Source of the DNA: Symbiodinium natans
Taxonomy: Eukaryota > Sar > Dinophyceae > Suessiales > Symbiodiniaceae
Reading direction: 5' to 3'
Assembly (NCBI GenBank): GCA_905221605.1
Contig: CAJNDS010001935.1
Location: 227,501 to 289,500, forward strand
DNA length: 62,000 nucleotides
Below are positions 9,320 to 20,323 of the stretch, piece after piece. The notes below the pieces were generated by a model that saw only the letters and a list, made by a program, of their open reading frames with translations, searched no databases and was not told the origin of the DNA. The stretch's first letter is position 1; each line of letters opens with the position of its first letter. Position numbers and translations under genes: made by a program.

Positions 9320-12175
9320 TCACATGTCTTCCCAGTTGTCGGGAACCTCATCCTCCTCCTCCTGGTCGCCTGTTTTTGTATCCCAAGCATCCACCGGCGC
9401 AGCCTTTGCATTTGCAAGCCGCTTCTCTGGACGGGGTCCTGTTGTCAGGGTCTGCTCAAGAGATACGCGCACATGGCGTGTGCTGCTGCCTTGTCCCCAG
9501 GCGTTTGTACTTCGGAGGGGAGCCTCCGAAGCCCCCTTCGGCTCTTGCCCCGTCAGGCGACGAAACAGGCTGGCGCCTGTCGCCCCTCGTTCAACAAAAG
9601 CAATCGCCTCGGAGCTGCTGTTGCCGGGCCGCACGCCGAGGAGACCCTCCAGGCCAACTAGATCGTAGACCTCATCGAGGGATTTGAGGCCCATGAAGCG
9701 AAGGCACGGCTGAGAGCTCAGCGTCGGAAGAAGGTAACTGGACACAGCTGTTGAACTTGCTGCCGCAATCTCCGACAGAAGTGGCCGCGGTGGTCTCGAC
9801 TGGCTTCCAGGAACAACTTGCACGACAAACCATCCCTCGACAGGATCAGGTCGGGTCGATGTCTTGATTCGCCAGTGGAGGCGCGCATACTCCACAGCCA
9901 GCAGGCGCCGCGACGCATCGCACGGCGGCAGCGTCTTGACGTTGCTGCCCGGGCGTCCGGCCCCTTTGGCCCCCAAGTCGAGAATGCCTTCCATGAAAGT
10001 GTCCTCAAGCATCTCAAGGTACCTGCGATGATGGACAGCAAGTTGGAAGAGGTCAGCTGTGTATTTCACTGCCTCGCCTGGTATTGCTGTGTCAATGGAG
10101 CGCCGCTCGCAGGAGGGCAGGCAGCCGAAGCGCTGGGAGGTCTGGGGACGAGGGAGACCACTGAAGGCCCCACAGAGTCGCTCTTCCACTCTTCGACCAC
10201 ACGGGCAGGCTTGCTTGATCTTCCACTTGCATGGCGTGTCCTCGCACTGCGATCCTGGGTGGCAGTCCGCCTGGCATGTGTGGCTGCAGTGAACTCGCCT
10301 GGCTCCGCAAGGACTCGAACAAGGCTTACACTCGCCAGCATGGCATTGTGACGAGCAGCTGTGTCCGCAGGGAAGAGGCTTGCCGCAGGGCTGACCGCAA
10401 GAGATAGAGCCCACATGACATGGTGTGTTGAAGAGCTGCTTGTGGCCACCCAAGCAAAGTCGGGAGACGGGCTCGTAGCACAGTGGGTGAGGACCTTCGT
10501 GACACTTTGCAGGGCATTCGTGGCCACACTCCATCAGCTGCGCGCACGGTTCGTCGCACTCCGGCGGCGCAGTACCACAAAACACCGGTGGTTCAACAGA
10601 GTTCTTCCCACATGCACAATACAAAGGTTCATGCAAGACCACACGGCACGGAGGGCAATTCCCCAAATGGCAGAATTCCTCGCACACGTGGTTGCCGCAG
10701 GGCAGCGGACGCCCGCAAACTTGCAGGCACATGTGCGCCTCGTGGTTGCGATTGTTGAAGCCTTCACAGCACACCACTTCGCACTTGTGGTTCCCGCATG
10801 TCTTTTTTGTCCGACACACATGATGGCAAAGCATGTCTGCACCTTCGGAGCAAACAGCTTCGCGCCGTGTTCGGCCGCATCGGCAATCTCGTTGTACCTT
10901 GACCTTGCAAACGTCACACGGGCCCTCGTGGCACTTTGCCTCGCACGTGTGCGAGCAGCGCTCGTGTCTTCTCCCACAGAACTGGTTGCAAAGAGCAAGC
11001 GGCTGCGAACACCTCCTCCTCTGCCCCACAAACTTGACCAAGCGAGGTCTGACCGACTCGCTGCTGCAGTTCGAGGTCTTGCCGCAGGCACAGCGGTCCC
11101 CCCAGGTCTTAGGATCCTTTGGACACAGGCCGCACTCGCCAGCATGACACTCCCTCTCACAGAAGTGCTCCTGGCACTCCAAGGCTCTGCCACATGGCCG
11201 GCGGCAGGAGAAGGCGGTTTGCCCACAAAGCCGATGCTCCTCCGTCTTGCCGCAAAAACACGACTCCAAGGATGTCTCTGAGCAAGGCGGACATCGTCCC
11301 TCGTGACACCTCGCCTTGCAGATGTGTTGACCACAGCTGAGCGTTTGTCCACAAGGTTGGCCGCAGGACCACTTCTTAGGATCGCCACACCTGGTCGTCT
11401 CAGTCACCTCTTGGCCACAATGGCAACTTCCGGGACCGCCGACGGCGGTGCAGCGCGGGCAAGGTCCTGGATGGCAAAGTTCGGGGCAGGGATGTGGGCA
11501 TCCTCGCGTGCGCTCGCACACCTCGCCGCAGCTGTGGGCTAACCAATGTGGGTTCAGCTCCGGCTCCGGAAGCTTCTTGCAGAAGCAGGTGTAATCTGGC
11601 AGGCGATCCACTCGATGATAGCGACATCCGGGGCACGCCCACTCAAACTCTGGCCCATCGCTGGTGTTGCAGCGCCGGACCCAGCTTCTGATGCACTTCA
11701 AGTGGAACGCTGCCCAGCACTGGTCGCACGACCATATGTGATGGCTCGGCTTGACCTTCGTCAAGCAAATCATGCAGTCATATGAGCCTCGAGAAAGTTG
11801 ATCCGCCAGTCGCTCAGCGACAGTTCCGGTCGAGGAACCGTAGCGTCGGCGAGGTGGGGATGGATGGGATTTCTGAGATGTCTCTGGAGGCATCTCCTGT
11901 TCTGCACTCGAGTGAGGAGCTCCATCGCCGCTGCCAGACTTCCCTTTGCTCTTCTTGCCTTTGCCCTTGCCCTTGCCCTTGCCTTTGGGGCTCTTCTTCC
12001 TCTCACCTTGTGATGGCTGCCCCTCGGCGACCACCTCACGCCCACGCGCAACGTCTGTTGGAACCCACCGGGAACCACCTTGTTGCTCAGAGTTTCTGTT
12101 ACCTCTTCGGCTCCTGTAGCCGGAGCGTCCGGAGCTGTTTGCTTGTCCTCCTGTTTCAAGTGGCGGCTCCGACAT
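9320..12175 (-). CDS. NF-X1-type zinc finger protein (NFX1/FAP1/shuttle-craft family), intronless
   Basis: 951 codons from the ATG at 12173-12175 to TGA at 9320-9322. Order: basic, G/S-rich tail with a KGKGKG tract (about 61-80, possible nuclear signal); a C4HC3 RING/PHD-like finger (C134, C137, C150, C153, H158, C161, C181, C184); about ten Cys/His-rich NF-X1 fingers from 197 to about 670, many with the C-G-H-x-C-x3-C-H core (CGQHICKARCHEG, CGNHVCEEFCHLG, CGHSCSSQCHAGEC); an R3H-like single-strand nucleic-acid domain at about 715-775 (LPPCDASRRLLAVEYARLH); an acidic tail 937-951. Family members are nuclear, bind DNA or RNA, and act as transcription or RNA regulators with possible E3 ligase activity. 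I use this ATG rather than an upstream in-frame GTG because eukaryotic initiation favours ATG. An AG acceptor (about 12196) precedes it. Absence of introns is odd next to its exon-fragmented neighbours. Opposite-strand frames are shadows. Confidence 0.93.
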   Translation of the reverse strand: MSEPPLETGGQANSSGRSGYRSRRGNRNSEQQGGSRWVPTDVARGREVVAEGQPSQGERKKSPKGKGKGKGKGKKSKGKSGSGDGAPHSSAEQEMPPETSQKSHPSPPRRRYGSSTGTVAERLADQLSRGSYDCMICLTKVKPSHHIWSCDQCWAAFHLKCIRSWVRRCNTSDGPEFEWACPGCRYHRVDRLPDYTCFCKKLPEPELNPHWLAHSCGEVCERTRGCPHPCPELCHPGPCPRCTAVGGPGSCHCGQEVTETTRCGDPKKWSCGQPCGQTLSCGQHICKARCHEGRCPPCSETSLESCFCGKTEEHRLCGQTAFSCRRPCGRALECQEHFCERECHAGECGLCPKDPKTWGDRCACGKTSNCSSESVRPRLVKFVGQRRRCSQPLALCNQFCGRRHERCSHTCEAKCHEGPCDVCKVKVQRDCRCGRTRREAVCSEGADMLCHHVCRTKKTCGNHKCEVVCCEGFNNRNHEAHMCLQVCGRPLPCGNHVCEEFCHLGNCPPCRVVLHEPLYCACGKNSVEPPVFCGTAPPECDEPCAQLMECGHECPAKCHEGPHPLCYEPVSRLCLGGHKQLFNTPCHVGSISCGQPCGKPLPCGHSCSSQCHAGECKPCSSPCGARRVHCSHTCQADCHPGSQCEDTPCKWKIKQACPCGRRVEERLCGAFSGLPRPQTSQRFGCLPSCERRSIDTAIPGEAVKYTADLFQLAVHHRRYLEMLEDTFMEGILDLGAKGAGRPGSNVKTLPPCDASRRLLAVEYARLHWRIKTSTRPDPVEGWFVVQVVPGSQSRPPRPLLSEIAAASSTAVSSYLLPTLSSQPCLRFMGLKSLDEVYDLVGLEGLLGVRPGNSSSEAIAFVERGATGASLFRRLTGQEPKGASEAPLRSTNAWGQGSSTRHVRVSLEQTLTTGPRPEKRLANAKAAPVDAWDTKTGDQEEEDEVPDNWEDM

Positions 12176-12347
12176 CGCCAGTGATCGTGGCACGCTGTAC
12201 CGAAGACAAATTAGTTTGACTTGCAACCGATACACTCAGTGTGACAAGTTAGAAGAAAGGATCTAGTAGCTTCGTAGAGGTCTCTGGGGTGGACCTGTTG
12301 GTGAAGACCACATCCTCAGCGCAATGCCTAGCTTGCTACAACTCTTG

Positions 12348-12369
12348 CTTGAGCCAAGACGACAGCATG
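12348..12369 (-). promoter_or_regulatory. possible degenerate dinoflagellate spliced-leader relic
   Basis: On the minus strand, 173 bp upstream of the NF-X1-type ATG, ten bases (TTGGCTCAAG) match the 3' end of the conserved dinoflagellate spliced leader; the other twelve match only at chance level (4 of 12). Relic leaders mark genes that re-entered the genome from trans-spliced mRNA, which would fit the intronless gene. It may be coincidence. Confidence 0.2.
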
Positions 12370-13547
12370 CAGCCCATGCCAATGCCCTGTTGCAAGATGT
12401 ACGCAACTGTATGGCGAACCTGCTAAAGTGACATGACCATCTCTCCCCCCGATGTCGCAAGCCTCAACATGCCCATGCGTTTTTCGTTCATCACGTGCCT
12501 AGATCCGCGGACTCATTGACGTCTCCATCCTCGTAGCCTGCACATGGCACGGCGAGATTCTGCAGGCCTACACTTCCCCCATCCTCTCTGCTTGGGGTTA
12601 GGTTGTTTTTGCCACCCGCTCGGGTTTGGGGTTTAGGGTTGAGGGTTGAAGGCCACAAACTATAAACAAAAACTGATCCCGGAGTCCGAGCGACGTGTGC
12701 CTGCTTGAGAATCGAACTATGCAGCAATACGGCCGTGTACATGCGATAATGTTCCTGCATCACGCTTCACTGGCCGGCTTCTTCCGGGCGCACAGCTGTG
12801 GCTCGAATTCATCTCCCGACACGCGGACTACTAGCCACAGAAACCAGGGATCAGAAAAACGAACCTGTAGATTCATGGGCCCGCGTGCTTGGGGCGGCAC
12901 CAAGCAGCTTGCGACGCTTCTGAATGTCGCCAACGTCAAAAGGAAGGACCTTTTGCTCCAGCCAATCCTACTCCACGACAGCTTGCTCGCACCCGGTTCG
13001 CTTCACTTCAGCACCACAAGATTGCTCGCTTCTTTTGCCTTGCAACGCCTGCTGGGTCAGGCTCGGGTCAGGCTGATCCCTACTCTTCAAGGCTCACTCG
13101 GTCACCTCTAGACCCGAAGGGAAAACGCTGCCTAAATCCAGAGTGTCTCAGACCTCTTCAGGGGACAGCTTCCGGGCCAGCCAGCCGACAGGCCAGCCTG
13201 GCGATCGTAGAGCTTCGCCTCCGCAAACAAATTTTGGATATAGCAGGAATATATACCCCAAAAAGGTTAACGCTTACCTACCCAGTCCGACCCATTTCAT
13301 ACAGTCATACAGTGTCCATATTTTCCTGTCACTCTCTGCTGCGCCCGGCTTTCGCCGAAGGGTGGGCTGCTGTGGGCCTTTTGGGAAGACGATGTAAGAC
13401 TCATGGCCAATCCTCAGGACGCAGTCTGCAGAAGGCTCGTCATGATCTCACTTCCACTGCAGATGCTTTCAGAGCAAGCCATAAGTTTGGGCGTGTAGGG
13501 TTTTAACTATATAGGGTACTGTGGGGTTTCTTGACCTGCAGCAGGAG

Positions 13548-13622
13548 CCCGAAACCCGAAACCCGAAACCCGAAACCCGAAACCGGAAACCCTAAACCCT
13601 AAACCCCAAACCCTAAACCCTA
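13548..13622 (+). repeat. CCCGAAA then CCCTAAA tract
   Basis: Five CCCGAAA units grade into CCCTAAA units, a sharp variant boundary inside one tract. Confidence 0.95.
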
Positions 13623-14553
13623 TAGACCCTTTTGCAGCAGTCTTGCAGAATGCCCTCAACCCTAAACCCTAAACCCGAATCCGAAACCAAAAGCCGAGCA
13701 ACGGCGAAACCAGCTCCTCAAGTGGTTCGAGGCGCCGGCCGAAGGCGGTTTCTGGAGGCACAACCTGAAGGGCTCTTTCCAGACTTACCAAACAATGTGA
13801 GGTTTCCGATACAAGAACTAGGTTCACTCACATCTTTGCGCGTGAAATCACATCTCCCCAGTGACACACGCGGCTACGAGCGAAGCCACATCACCCCGCG
13901 TAAGGTCGCATCACAGAGACATATGTTGAATCCTCTCCTCCAATGTGCACGCGCAGCACGCGCATGTTCTCGACACACATGCAAAATACGCACTTGTCAA
14001 CGCACGCCCGGGAGGGGAGCACATTTTTGTCTGCGTGAATGAGATTTCTGGTTGGGGGTGCAAGTGGGTCCTGACCAATCTAGGAACTTCGCGAATCCCC
14101 AGTGTGCACGTGCCCGAGATACGACTTTAAACAAGAAGATACGCCACTATTCTCGCAAACCCCCATGTTTCACGAGTCATGTACCAGGGACTCAGACTTC
14201 TAGAACAACCTCCGTTCGGGGCTCAAGGGCGTCCAGCCTTCTTGATCTCCCCCCGGATTTTTTGTGTGAGTCTGTGACGCGTTGGTGGCAGTGCTTTGGG
14301 GCGAGCCGCGCGGTCCGCATCATCATCAACCCCTTCTCAGCGAGGACTCTCTCAAGATCGTCCCTAAACCCTATACACCCTGTATAAACCCTAAACCCTA
14401 GACCGGCGGCCCAAACCTTCTACTTCGCACGAGCTTGTGGTGAACGACTCCCCGCCCCCCCCAGGTTTATCCCCCGGCCTGGAAGTTGTGCGTGCCATAG
14501 CCTGGGGCTTCAGGATAGCAGTCGACGTAGCTTTTTGGGTGGCGATAATTTCC

Positions 14554-14642
14554 AGAATTCCTCAAATGACTAGGATTACTGTGACTACATCTTGTTATTT
14601 ATTAGAACTCCTATAATGACTAGAATTACTATGACTACATCT
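14554..14642. repeat. tandem duplication of a ~50-bp unit
   Basis: 14554-14593 and 14604-14642 share AATGACTAG[G/A]ATTACT[G/A]TGACTACATCT with few mismatches. Confidence 0.85.
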
Positions 14643-15300
14643 GGCTATGCTTTTTTGGGGCTGGTTTCTGGGGAAAAGAGGTTATCGCCAGGGTAACGGG
14701 GGCTTTCGGGGTTCCCTGCACTTTAACCTTCCGGTGTGTTCAGAAGCCTTAGGCCGAGGGATAAAACCCAAACCCTAACCCCTAAACCCTAAACCAGTAC
14801 CCTAAACCCCAGAATTGAGGGCTCAAAGGGTTCAGGGCATAGCTTGGGCGCATCGGCTCAGGTGTCTTCGGAGCCTTTCCTAATCGGGACCCCCAAACTC
14901 TCCAGGCCCTGAACTCGATAAAAGGGGGTAAGGGTTAGGGCCTTCTATCACCCTCTTTTGGAGATGGTTTGGGATGTTCTTCCCTGTACTAACAGTCCCG
15001 CATGAAGATTCTAGTGGCAATAACAGTGTTTTGCCACAATAACAGTTCTGGACGCAAACCATCAACATCCACTCTTTGCCAATCTTCAGAGACTCCTGAT
15101 TGCCCACACCATCAGGAGCTGGTGCACCAGCAGCTAAGTTACTCTTACAATTCCATACGCTTGCCAAAGCAGTCGAAAGCCTGATCTCTCCATCAAATGA
15201 AGAAACAAAAACACATAACACACATTACAACCCAACGTAATCCTCAGCGAGTGAACATCATCCTTCCCTTTACTACACATGTGTATGACACTTTGTTTTT

Positions 15301-15484
15301 TTAAGGCCAAGGTGATACCACAAGGTGCTGACTTTGCATTCGCAGCATTTCCTTGTAGCTGTTGCTACAGGCCGGGCCACCGTTCATCCACTCAAAGCCT
15401 CTGCTATCCAACTTGTAAACGTTCGTGATCTCGAAGTGCTCCCACTGGCCTGAGCTGTCGGGCCGGCAGTACCAGCTGCCAACC
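15301..15484 (-). CDS. unassigned exon (probably 3'-terminal)
   Basis: Follows ATGAG|G on the minus strand and reads about 60 residues, beginning GSWYCRPDSSGQWEHFEITN, with aromatic- and Cys-containing content unlike random translation, to a TAA at about 15301. Not recognised. If a first exon instead, the in-frame ATG is at 15487-15489. Upstream minus-strand exons of the same gene may lie in 15700-16093, where an open stretch ending AIHAVT before a GTATGA donor (near 15690) is suggestive. Confidence 0.35.
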
Positions 15485-15689
15485 CTCATTGTTTATGAAG
15501 ATCGTGCCGTTCACAAATTGGTCAGCCTTTCCTCGGTCAACCCAAAAACGCTTTTTGAATTTTGCAACTATCCCCCGCAACGAAAGCCTTTTTTAGGATG
15601 TGCGCCCTCCTGAGCCCCCATACTGAGATCTGGCGTGGAAGCTAGGTCACGCGGTGAGTCAGTGCAAGTGCGTCAAGCCTTCATACCGT

Positions 15690-16093
15690 CACAGCATGAA
15701 TGGCAGCAGAGCTACGTCCACCTTCATCTTCGACGCTGGCTTTGCCGTCAGGGTGCGCCACGATGCCCAACCTGACTTTGCGCATGGCAGACTATGTTAG
15801 GTGATGGACACGGAACTATACGGTGATGAGACGAACTTGAGCCAAGCAGCTCTGCAAAGCACGTTTGCACGGCGCTGTATATCGCTGCAGCAGAACTCTT
15901 GTCGGATGCAAGGCCAGACTCGTAGCAGATATGGGCCGGATGAATCTGCCGTCCACTCCTGCCGACGCAAGATGAGCACCCAAGCGATCCCAACACCCAC
16001 AGCAAACTCCCCGCAGTGCTTGGTCCTTTGGCACGCTTCAAAAGGTGCATGTTGCGAGGCATATTCATCTGACATGGCACCGCCCGCGATCAA
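15690..16093 (-). other. possible upstream exons of the 15.3-kb gene
   Basis: Two minus-strand frames stay open over most of 300 bp, and the downstream piece ends in a good GTATGA donor. I could not choose a frame or recognise a domain. Confidence 0.2.
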
Positions 16094-16861
16094 CTTGTTC
16101 GGATCCTCGAGAGGCAGCCCGATTTTTGACGGGCTGGGCGTAACCCTCTACTAGGGTTTGGCAAAGTTGCGAAAGCAAAGAAGAACTCGACGGTACTGGT
16201 TGAACATAGATGCAGCCGAAGACAGGGTTGGTTTGTGAAGTTGATGCACTTCGGCCCATGGAAGCTGCATCCTAGAACAACCTAGCCAAGCAGCCCACAG
16301 CACCGTATGGCAAGGCAATGCGCGCAAGAAGAGCCTGCCACGGTCACACGGATGTAGTGGGACTCCGTGTGCCACATGTCGCATGAAAGGGTAGGAGGGA
16401 GATGCTCGGAATCTCTTGACGAGCTCAGAAGAGGTCCTTCCAAGTCTTCTGCCCGAGATCACGACTACCACTTCGGACATTCAGCGCGGTGGGGTCCCGG
16501 CCTTTCCGCCGAGGCGAAGCGCTCCTTGCGACCTTCTACTGGGCCTGGAAAGATACACGAAGAGCTGCGCAGGCACGTGTGCCTGAAGGCACTCGGCGGC
16601 TTAAGGACGACAGACCCGGCCACCCTGACTCTCCAGCCCTATCAGCACAAATGGCCTGGCAGCCGTGCGAAGGGGGTGGATGGCTTATTTGTCGCATGGA
16701 GGTCCAGCAGCACATCCAAGTCTCCTCGGCTGGGCATCCGATCTGGGCAAGGTCAGGTGGACATGGAGTCAGATCCAATGGGTGAGAAGATTTGGTTATT
16801 GAATACCGCGAAGTCTCACTCTGTCCTACATTGAGTAGTAGTTAGGGTTGTGTTTCCCATT

Positions 16862-16971
16862 CCCAGATCTTCCAAAGACCCTTAAGGAAGGAATATACCC
16901 TAATTCATAGTAAAGATCCTTGGTATAAATCAAGGTATACTCCTCAACTAAGGGGTTTGGGAAGATCTGAG
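16862..16971. mobile_element. hairpin element family A, copy 2 (divergent ends)
   Basis: Central words AAGGAATATACCCT and TAAATCAAGG match family A, but the termini are CCCAGATCTTCC/GGAAGATCTGA, so it is a related element with different terminal repeats. Confidence 0.5.
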
Positions 16972-17376
16972 TTGAAAGCGCGCAGCTGTCCCCACCACCT
17001 GTGTCACTCCAGACCAGCCATGAGTCGGAGCATAGGCATCAGCACCTGAGATCTCAAACTCAAGGGTTCGACATTTTCTTAGTATTGAAGGGGGGGATCC
17101 AAACTAAGCATAGATCTTTGTTGCGTCGATTATGGCATGATTCTTACTTCTTCCCGAAAGTGTTGTTGGTACCAGACGGACCCATCAGTTAGACTACAGT
17201 CAGACCCCAACCCAAACAGAGTTCTCCAAACCCCTAAATCTGTTTCAGACCTTGAGCCTTTGAGCCCCGACCAGCCTTGGCGCGCGCCAGCTCCTCGCCC
17301 GGCGTGGCGTCCCCACCAAGCGCCTCTGGCAAAAGTGGACTTGGAGCTTAGCGGCTTAAGCGTTTCAGGGATACTG

Positions 17377-17416
17377 GCTGGTAGGGTTTAGGGTTTAGGG
17401 TTTAGGCTTAGGGTTC
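17377..17416 (-). repeat. TTTAGGG tract
   Basis: About five units, the last degenerate. Confidence 0.85.
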
Positions 17417-17550
17417 CGGAAAAATTCTTCCGGAATCTGGCATGCTGGTGCCTCGCAGAAGCAGCGGTTGAGATCCTGATGAAGAAACCTGGAAGGTTGC
17501 ATGACCGTCTTGCGAGTAGTGCTTTCGACATTCCCTTCTACGTGGCCGGT

Positions 17551-17574
17551 GTGTGTGTGTGTGTGTGTGTGTGT
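17551..17574 (+). repeat. (GT)n microsatellite
   Basis: Twelve GT dinucleotides. Confidence 0.95.
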
Positions 17575-18057
17575 GCAACTGCGACTTCACTCCTAATCAC
17601 AATGTGTGGTGACTTCACTCCTACATAGTGTGGGCCCAGTTGCTTGGGTCTTGGGCACTGGACTCCATGTAACAGCAGCCGCCGCTTCACCAGAAACCGA
17701 TCCAGCCAGGAAGCCGCACCCCTCGGCTCACTGCTGGAGGATTCCCGATGGCCAGCGTGATCTCCCCTGAGATCTGCAGGTCCTGCATCACTGCCAGTGA
17801 CTGTGAGCATCTGCCTTTTACTCACCCCTTTAGACCCGCTGCTTTCAAGTCCAGAAGCCGAATCCATCACGAAGCTGACCGCAATGAATGGCTTCATGCT
17901 TCGAGCTCGTGCAGATGGTGCAGCAGTGCAACCCTGAGCATTTTGTCTTTCTTGTTTGGGTTGTGGATTCGTTTGTTCCAACCGTTGGGCTGCGCACTCT
18001 CCAAAACAGCCCAAAAAATCCAGACCCTGCCCCCAGAAAAAAAAAAGGTCCGGCGTC

Positions 18058-18145
18058 ATGTGGCGGAAGTCCGAAAGGAGGCGTTGCACCACCTCCACGC
18101 CGCTAAGCCTGAGTCTACCCAAGCTTCGCGTGAATGCTGTGAGGG
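18058..18145 (-). CDS. unassigned internal exon abutting a family A element
   Basis: After acceptor GTGCAG| at 18146-18147 the frame reads 28 residues beginning LTAFTRSLGRLRLSGVEVVQ, amphipathic and coding-like, then a GA donor (18056-18057) followed by a T-run and, further on, a GGGCAG|GG acceptor. The acceptor lies 14 bases from the edge of family A copy 3, so that element appears to fill the preceding intron. Function unknown. Confidence 0.35.
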
Positions 18146-18159
18146 CTGCACAGGGCATA

Positions 18160-18269
18160 CCCAAAGAGCCCAATATCCCTGAATTAAGGAAAAGTACCTT
18201 GAATCATATGAAGGACCCCTATATAATTTAAGGCATCTTCCTGAGTTAAGGGGTACTGGGCTCTCTGGG
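18160..18269. mobile_element. hairpin element family A, copy 3
   Basis: CCCAAAGAGCCC ... GGGCTCTCTGGG, 110 bp, flanked by TA/TA. Confidence 0.85.
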
Positions 18270-18444
18270 TATAGGATGATTTAGGGTGCTGCAAAGTGGC
18301 ACAATTGAGTCGGCAGCAAAAATTTAAAACAGATCTCGGGACTCTGCCTGTGACGTCCCCGCCTCAAATTAATGCCTGACTCCCGGTTTAGGGTTTAATC
18401 GCCCACGCTCCGACAAGCCAGGCGAGGCACATACTGTCGATGAG

Positions 18445-18568
18445 TGCGAGACAAGCCGCTTTTTTGTAACTGACACTATACATGTATTCTGCTGCCGTTG
18501 ACTGAAGTGTACGGCAAGTCAGGAAACGGAATGCGAGACAAGCAGCCTTTTTTGGAACTGACACTATA
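18445..18568. repeat. tandem repeat with 87-bp period
   Basis: 18445-18480 and 18532-18568 share TGCGAGACAAGC...TTTTTT...AACTGACACTATA. Confidence 0.85.
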
Positions 18569-19879
18569 CGTGTTCCTGCTTTCGGTTGTTTGGTGCTGTA
18601 AGCTGGCTGGCTCGACCGCTCCGCTGGATCCAATTTCTAAAGTCTGGGGACGCTTGCAACATGCGTCACAAGTAAGAGAGCTTTCATGTTCCAGATGAAC
18701 AACATGGTGCATGCGCTTGCAAACTTACAGGTGTTGGCAGTGACCTGAAGAGGAAATGTCGGACATGTGCATAGCTTGTACAGTGCCTTGAGACGGTCTT
18801 GAAGCTTCGGGCTTGCAGATCTCTGGGGCGGTTGGGGAACGAGCGCGGCAGCTGTTCGAAGATGCTCTAATTCCGATGCCGCAGCGACTGCGGCAGCAAA
18901 TGCTTAACATGATGACTGCCAATCTTGCAGTGTCATTGTGTGGATCTGGAGGTGCAACCTCCCAAGCGCAGAAATGCGCAGAACCTTTGAACATGCCTCG
19001 TTACACAACCCGCACCGAGCTCCAAATTCCCGGAGGCCGGAAGTGAAAATGGCCAAGCCACTCGTTCCCATGCACGCCACCCAGCACTGCTACACGAGGC
19101 CGCCCTTCTCCCAGGCGCCAGACGGAGGGGGCGATCCTGGGCGTAAGCTTCGGGCTTCACATTCCTCCCAAACTCGACAGAAAAGCTTCCCTGGCCCTGA
19201 CCATCCACACCAGAGAACCAGCCCTAAAGTCCCTGCATGGCGGCCACATCCTACTACCCGAAAGCTGTAAGCTGCGGGGGGGCTCGCGAAGTGCGACTGC
19301 ACTGAAGGAGCGCCGTCCCGCGGTGAGGGCCGGAAGTTTGGAAATCCAGCGGGCCGCCATAGCTACAGGGTTTGGAACGAGGCGTTGCTGTACTTACGTG
19401 TTCAAAAAAGGTGCTGATGGCTTGTTTCTGTCTGTGCGCTCTGTCGACGGAGTCATCCCACGTGCACAGCATCACCCGCTGTACACGGATATACGGACGG
19501 CTGTAGCATGTTTGAACAGGCAATGCCCATACTCTGTGAGCCACAACTGTCTGGCGGCTCTTAAGGCATACAAGAGCCGGAATCCGTCGGCCAGCACCCC
19601 CCCCCCCCAGCATTACGTTCAGGGTGAAGGGGGTGAAAATTCTTCATCTTCAAATCCGAACCACTTCCCTGAAAGCTTCGAGCCCGCATTTCGCAAACCG
19701 GGCGCGGATCCACGAGAGCCAAAAGGTGGTAGCCCCCCCAAGTTCTTCAACGGAGCATGGTGCTGAGGGCTGGACACCTGCGCCACCCACCTGCAAGTCT
19801 GCGGCCAGTAGTTGCTTGATAAACATATTACAATATATTACAACATCCTACGATACATTACAATACATTGCAGTATACT

Positions 19880-19965
19880 GCAATATACTGTCATGTACAT
19901 ATTATATATATATATATATATATATGTAGTGTGTATATATATACATATATATATATATATAATAT
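19880..19965. repeat. TA-rich microsatellite
   Basis: Two (TA)n blocks around a TGTAGTGTG spacer, preceded by loosely repeated CAATATA words from 19827. Confidence 0.9.
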
Positions 19966-20323
19966 CCTAAATGATCATCTCATATCCCATGACATCGGCT
20001 CCGGTGGTGAAAACACGAAGGGGGCCTAACACTCTGAGGCTCCTACTGCCGTCTGGGCGTAGGCACCACGCACGATCTCAGGTGTCCGGGCGAGTGTCTC
20101 GCATGGTGGCTCGGAACCTTTGAAGAAAGATTAACCTGCATGGGCTACCATACCCTATAGCCACCAACAAAGGCCCTGTTTTTTAAGGCAAAATAGCATA
20201 TGGTGAGATGCTGGTGGCCAACGAGGTTGTGCACATGACCGCTCATACACGAGGCTTCTGACGGAAGTTCAGTGTGTGTGTGGCGAAAACATGAAGGGCG
20301 GGTGCTTGTCTAGCTGCTTGCAC

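Larger units (their letters stand above)
12376..15300. other. long stretch without a recognised gene
   Basis: Frames up to 205 codons (12889-13506, plus) are open, but neither codon content nor motifs support them. Contents: a CCCGAAA/CCCTAAA tract (13548-13622), short tracts at 13658-13690, 14360-14402 and 14760-14815, an E-family fragment near 13250-13290, and a 50-bp tandem duplication (14554-14642). Confidence 0.4.

Noticed and set aside
9009-9417. Tyr/Ile-rich frames
   Set aside because: They translate (TA)n and (GATA)n microsatellites next to the 3' end of the NF-X1-type gene.
10361-11388. Long frames of 306 (plus) and 284 (minus, other frame) codons
   Set aside because: They lie wholly inside the NF-X1-type gene; the Cys codon pattern of the real frame produces these Ala/Arg/Thr-rich shadows.
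17538-18173. 211-codon minus frame as a single gene
   Set aside because: It reads through an element edge, a T-run and a (GT)n microsatellite; only the segment 18058-18145 has exon-like boundaries.
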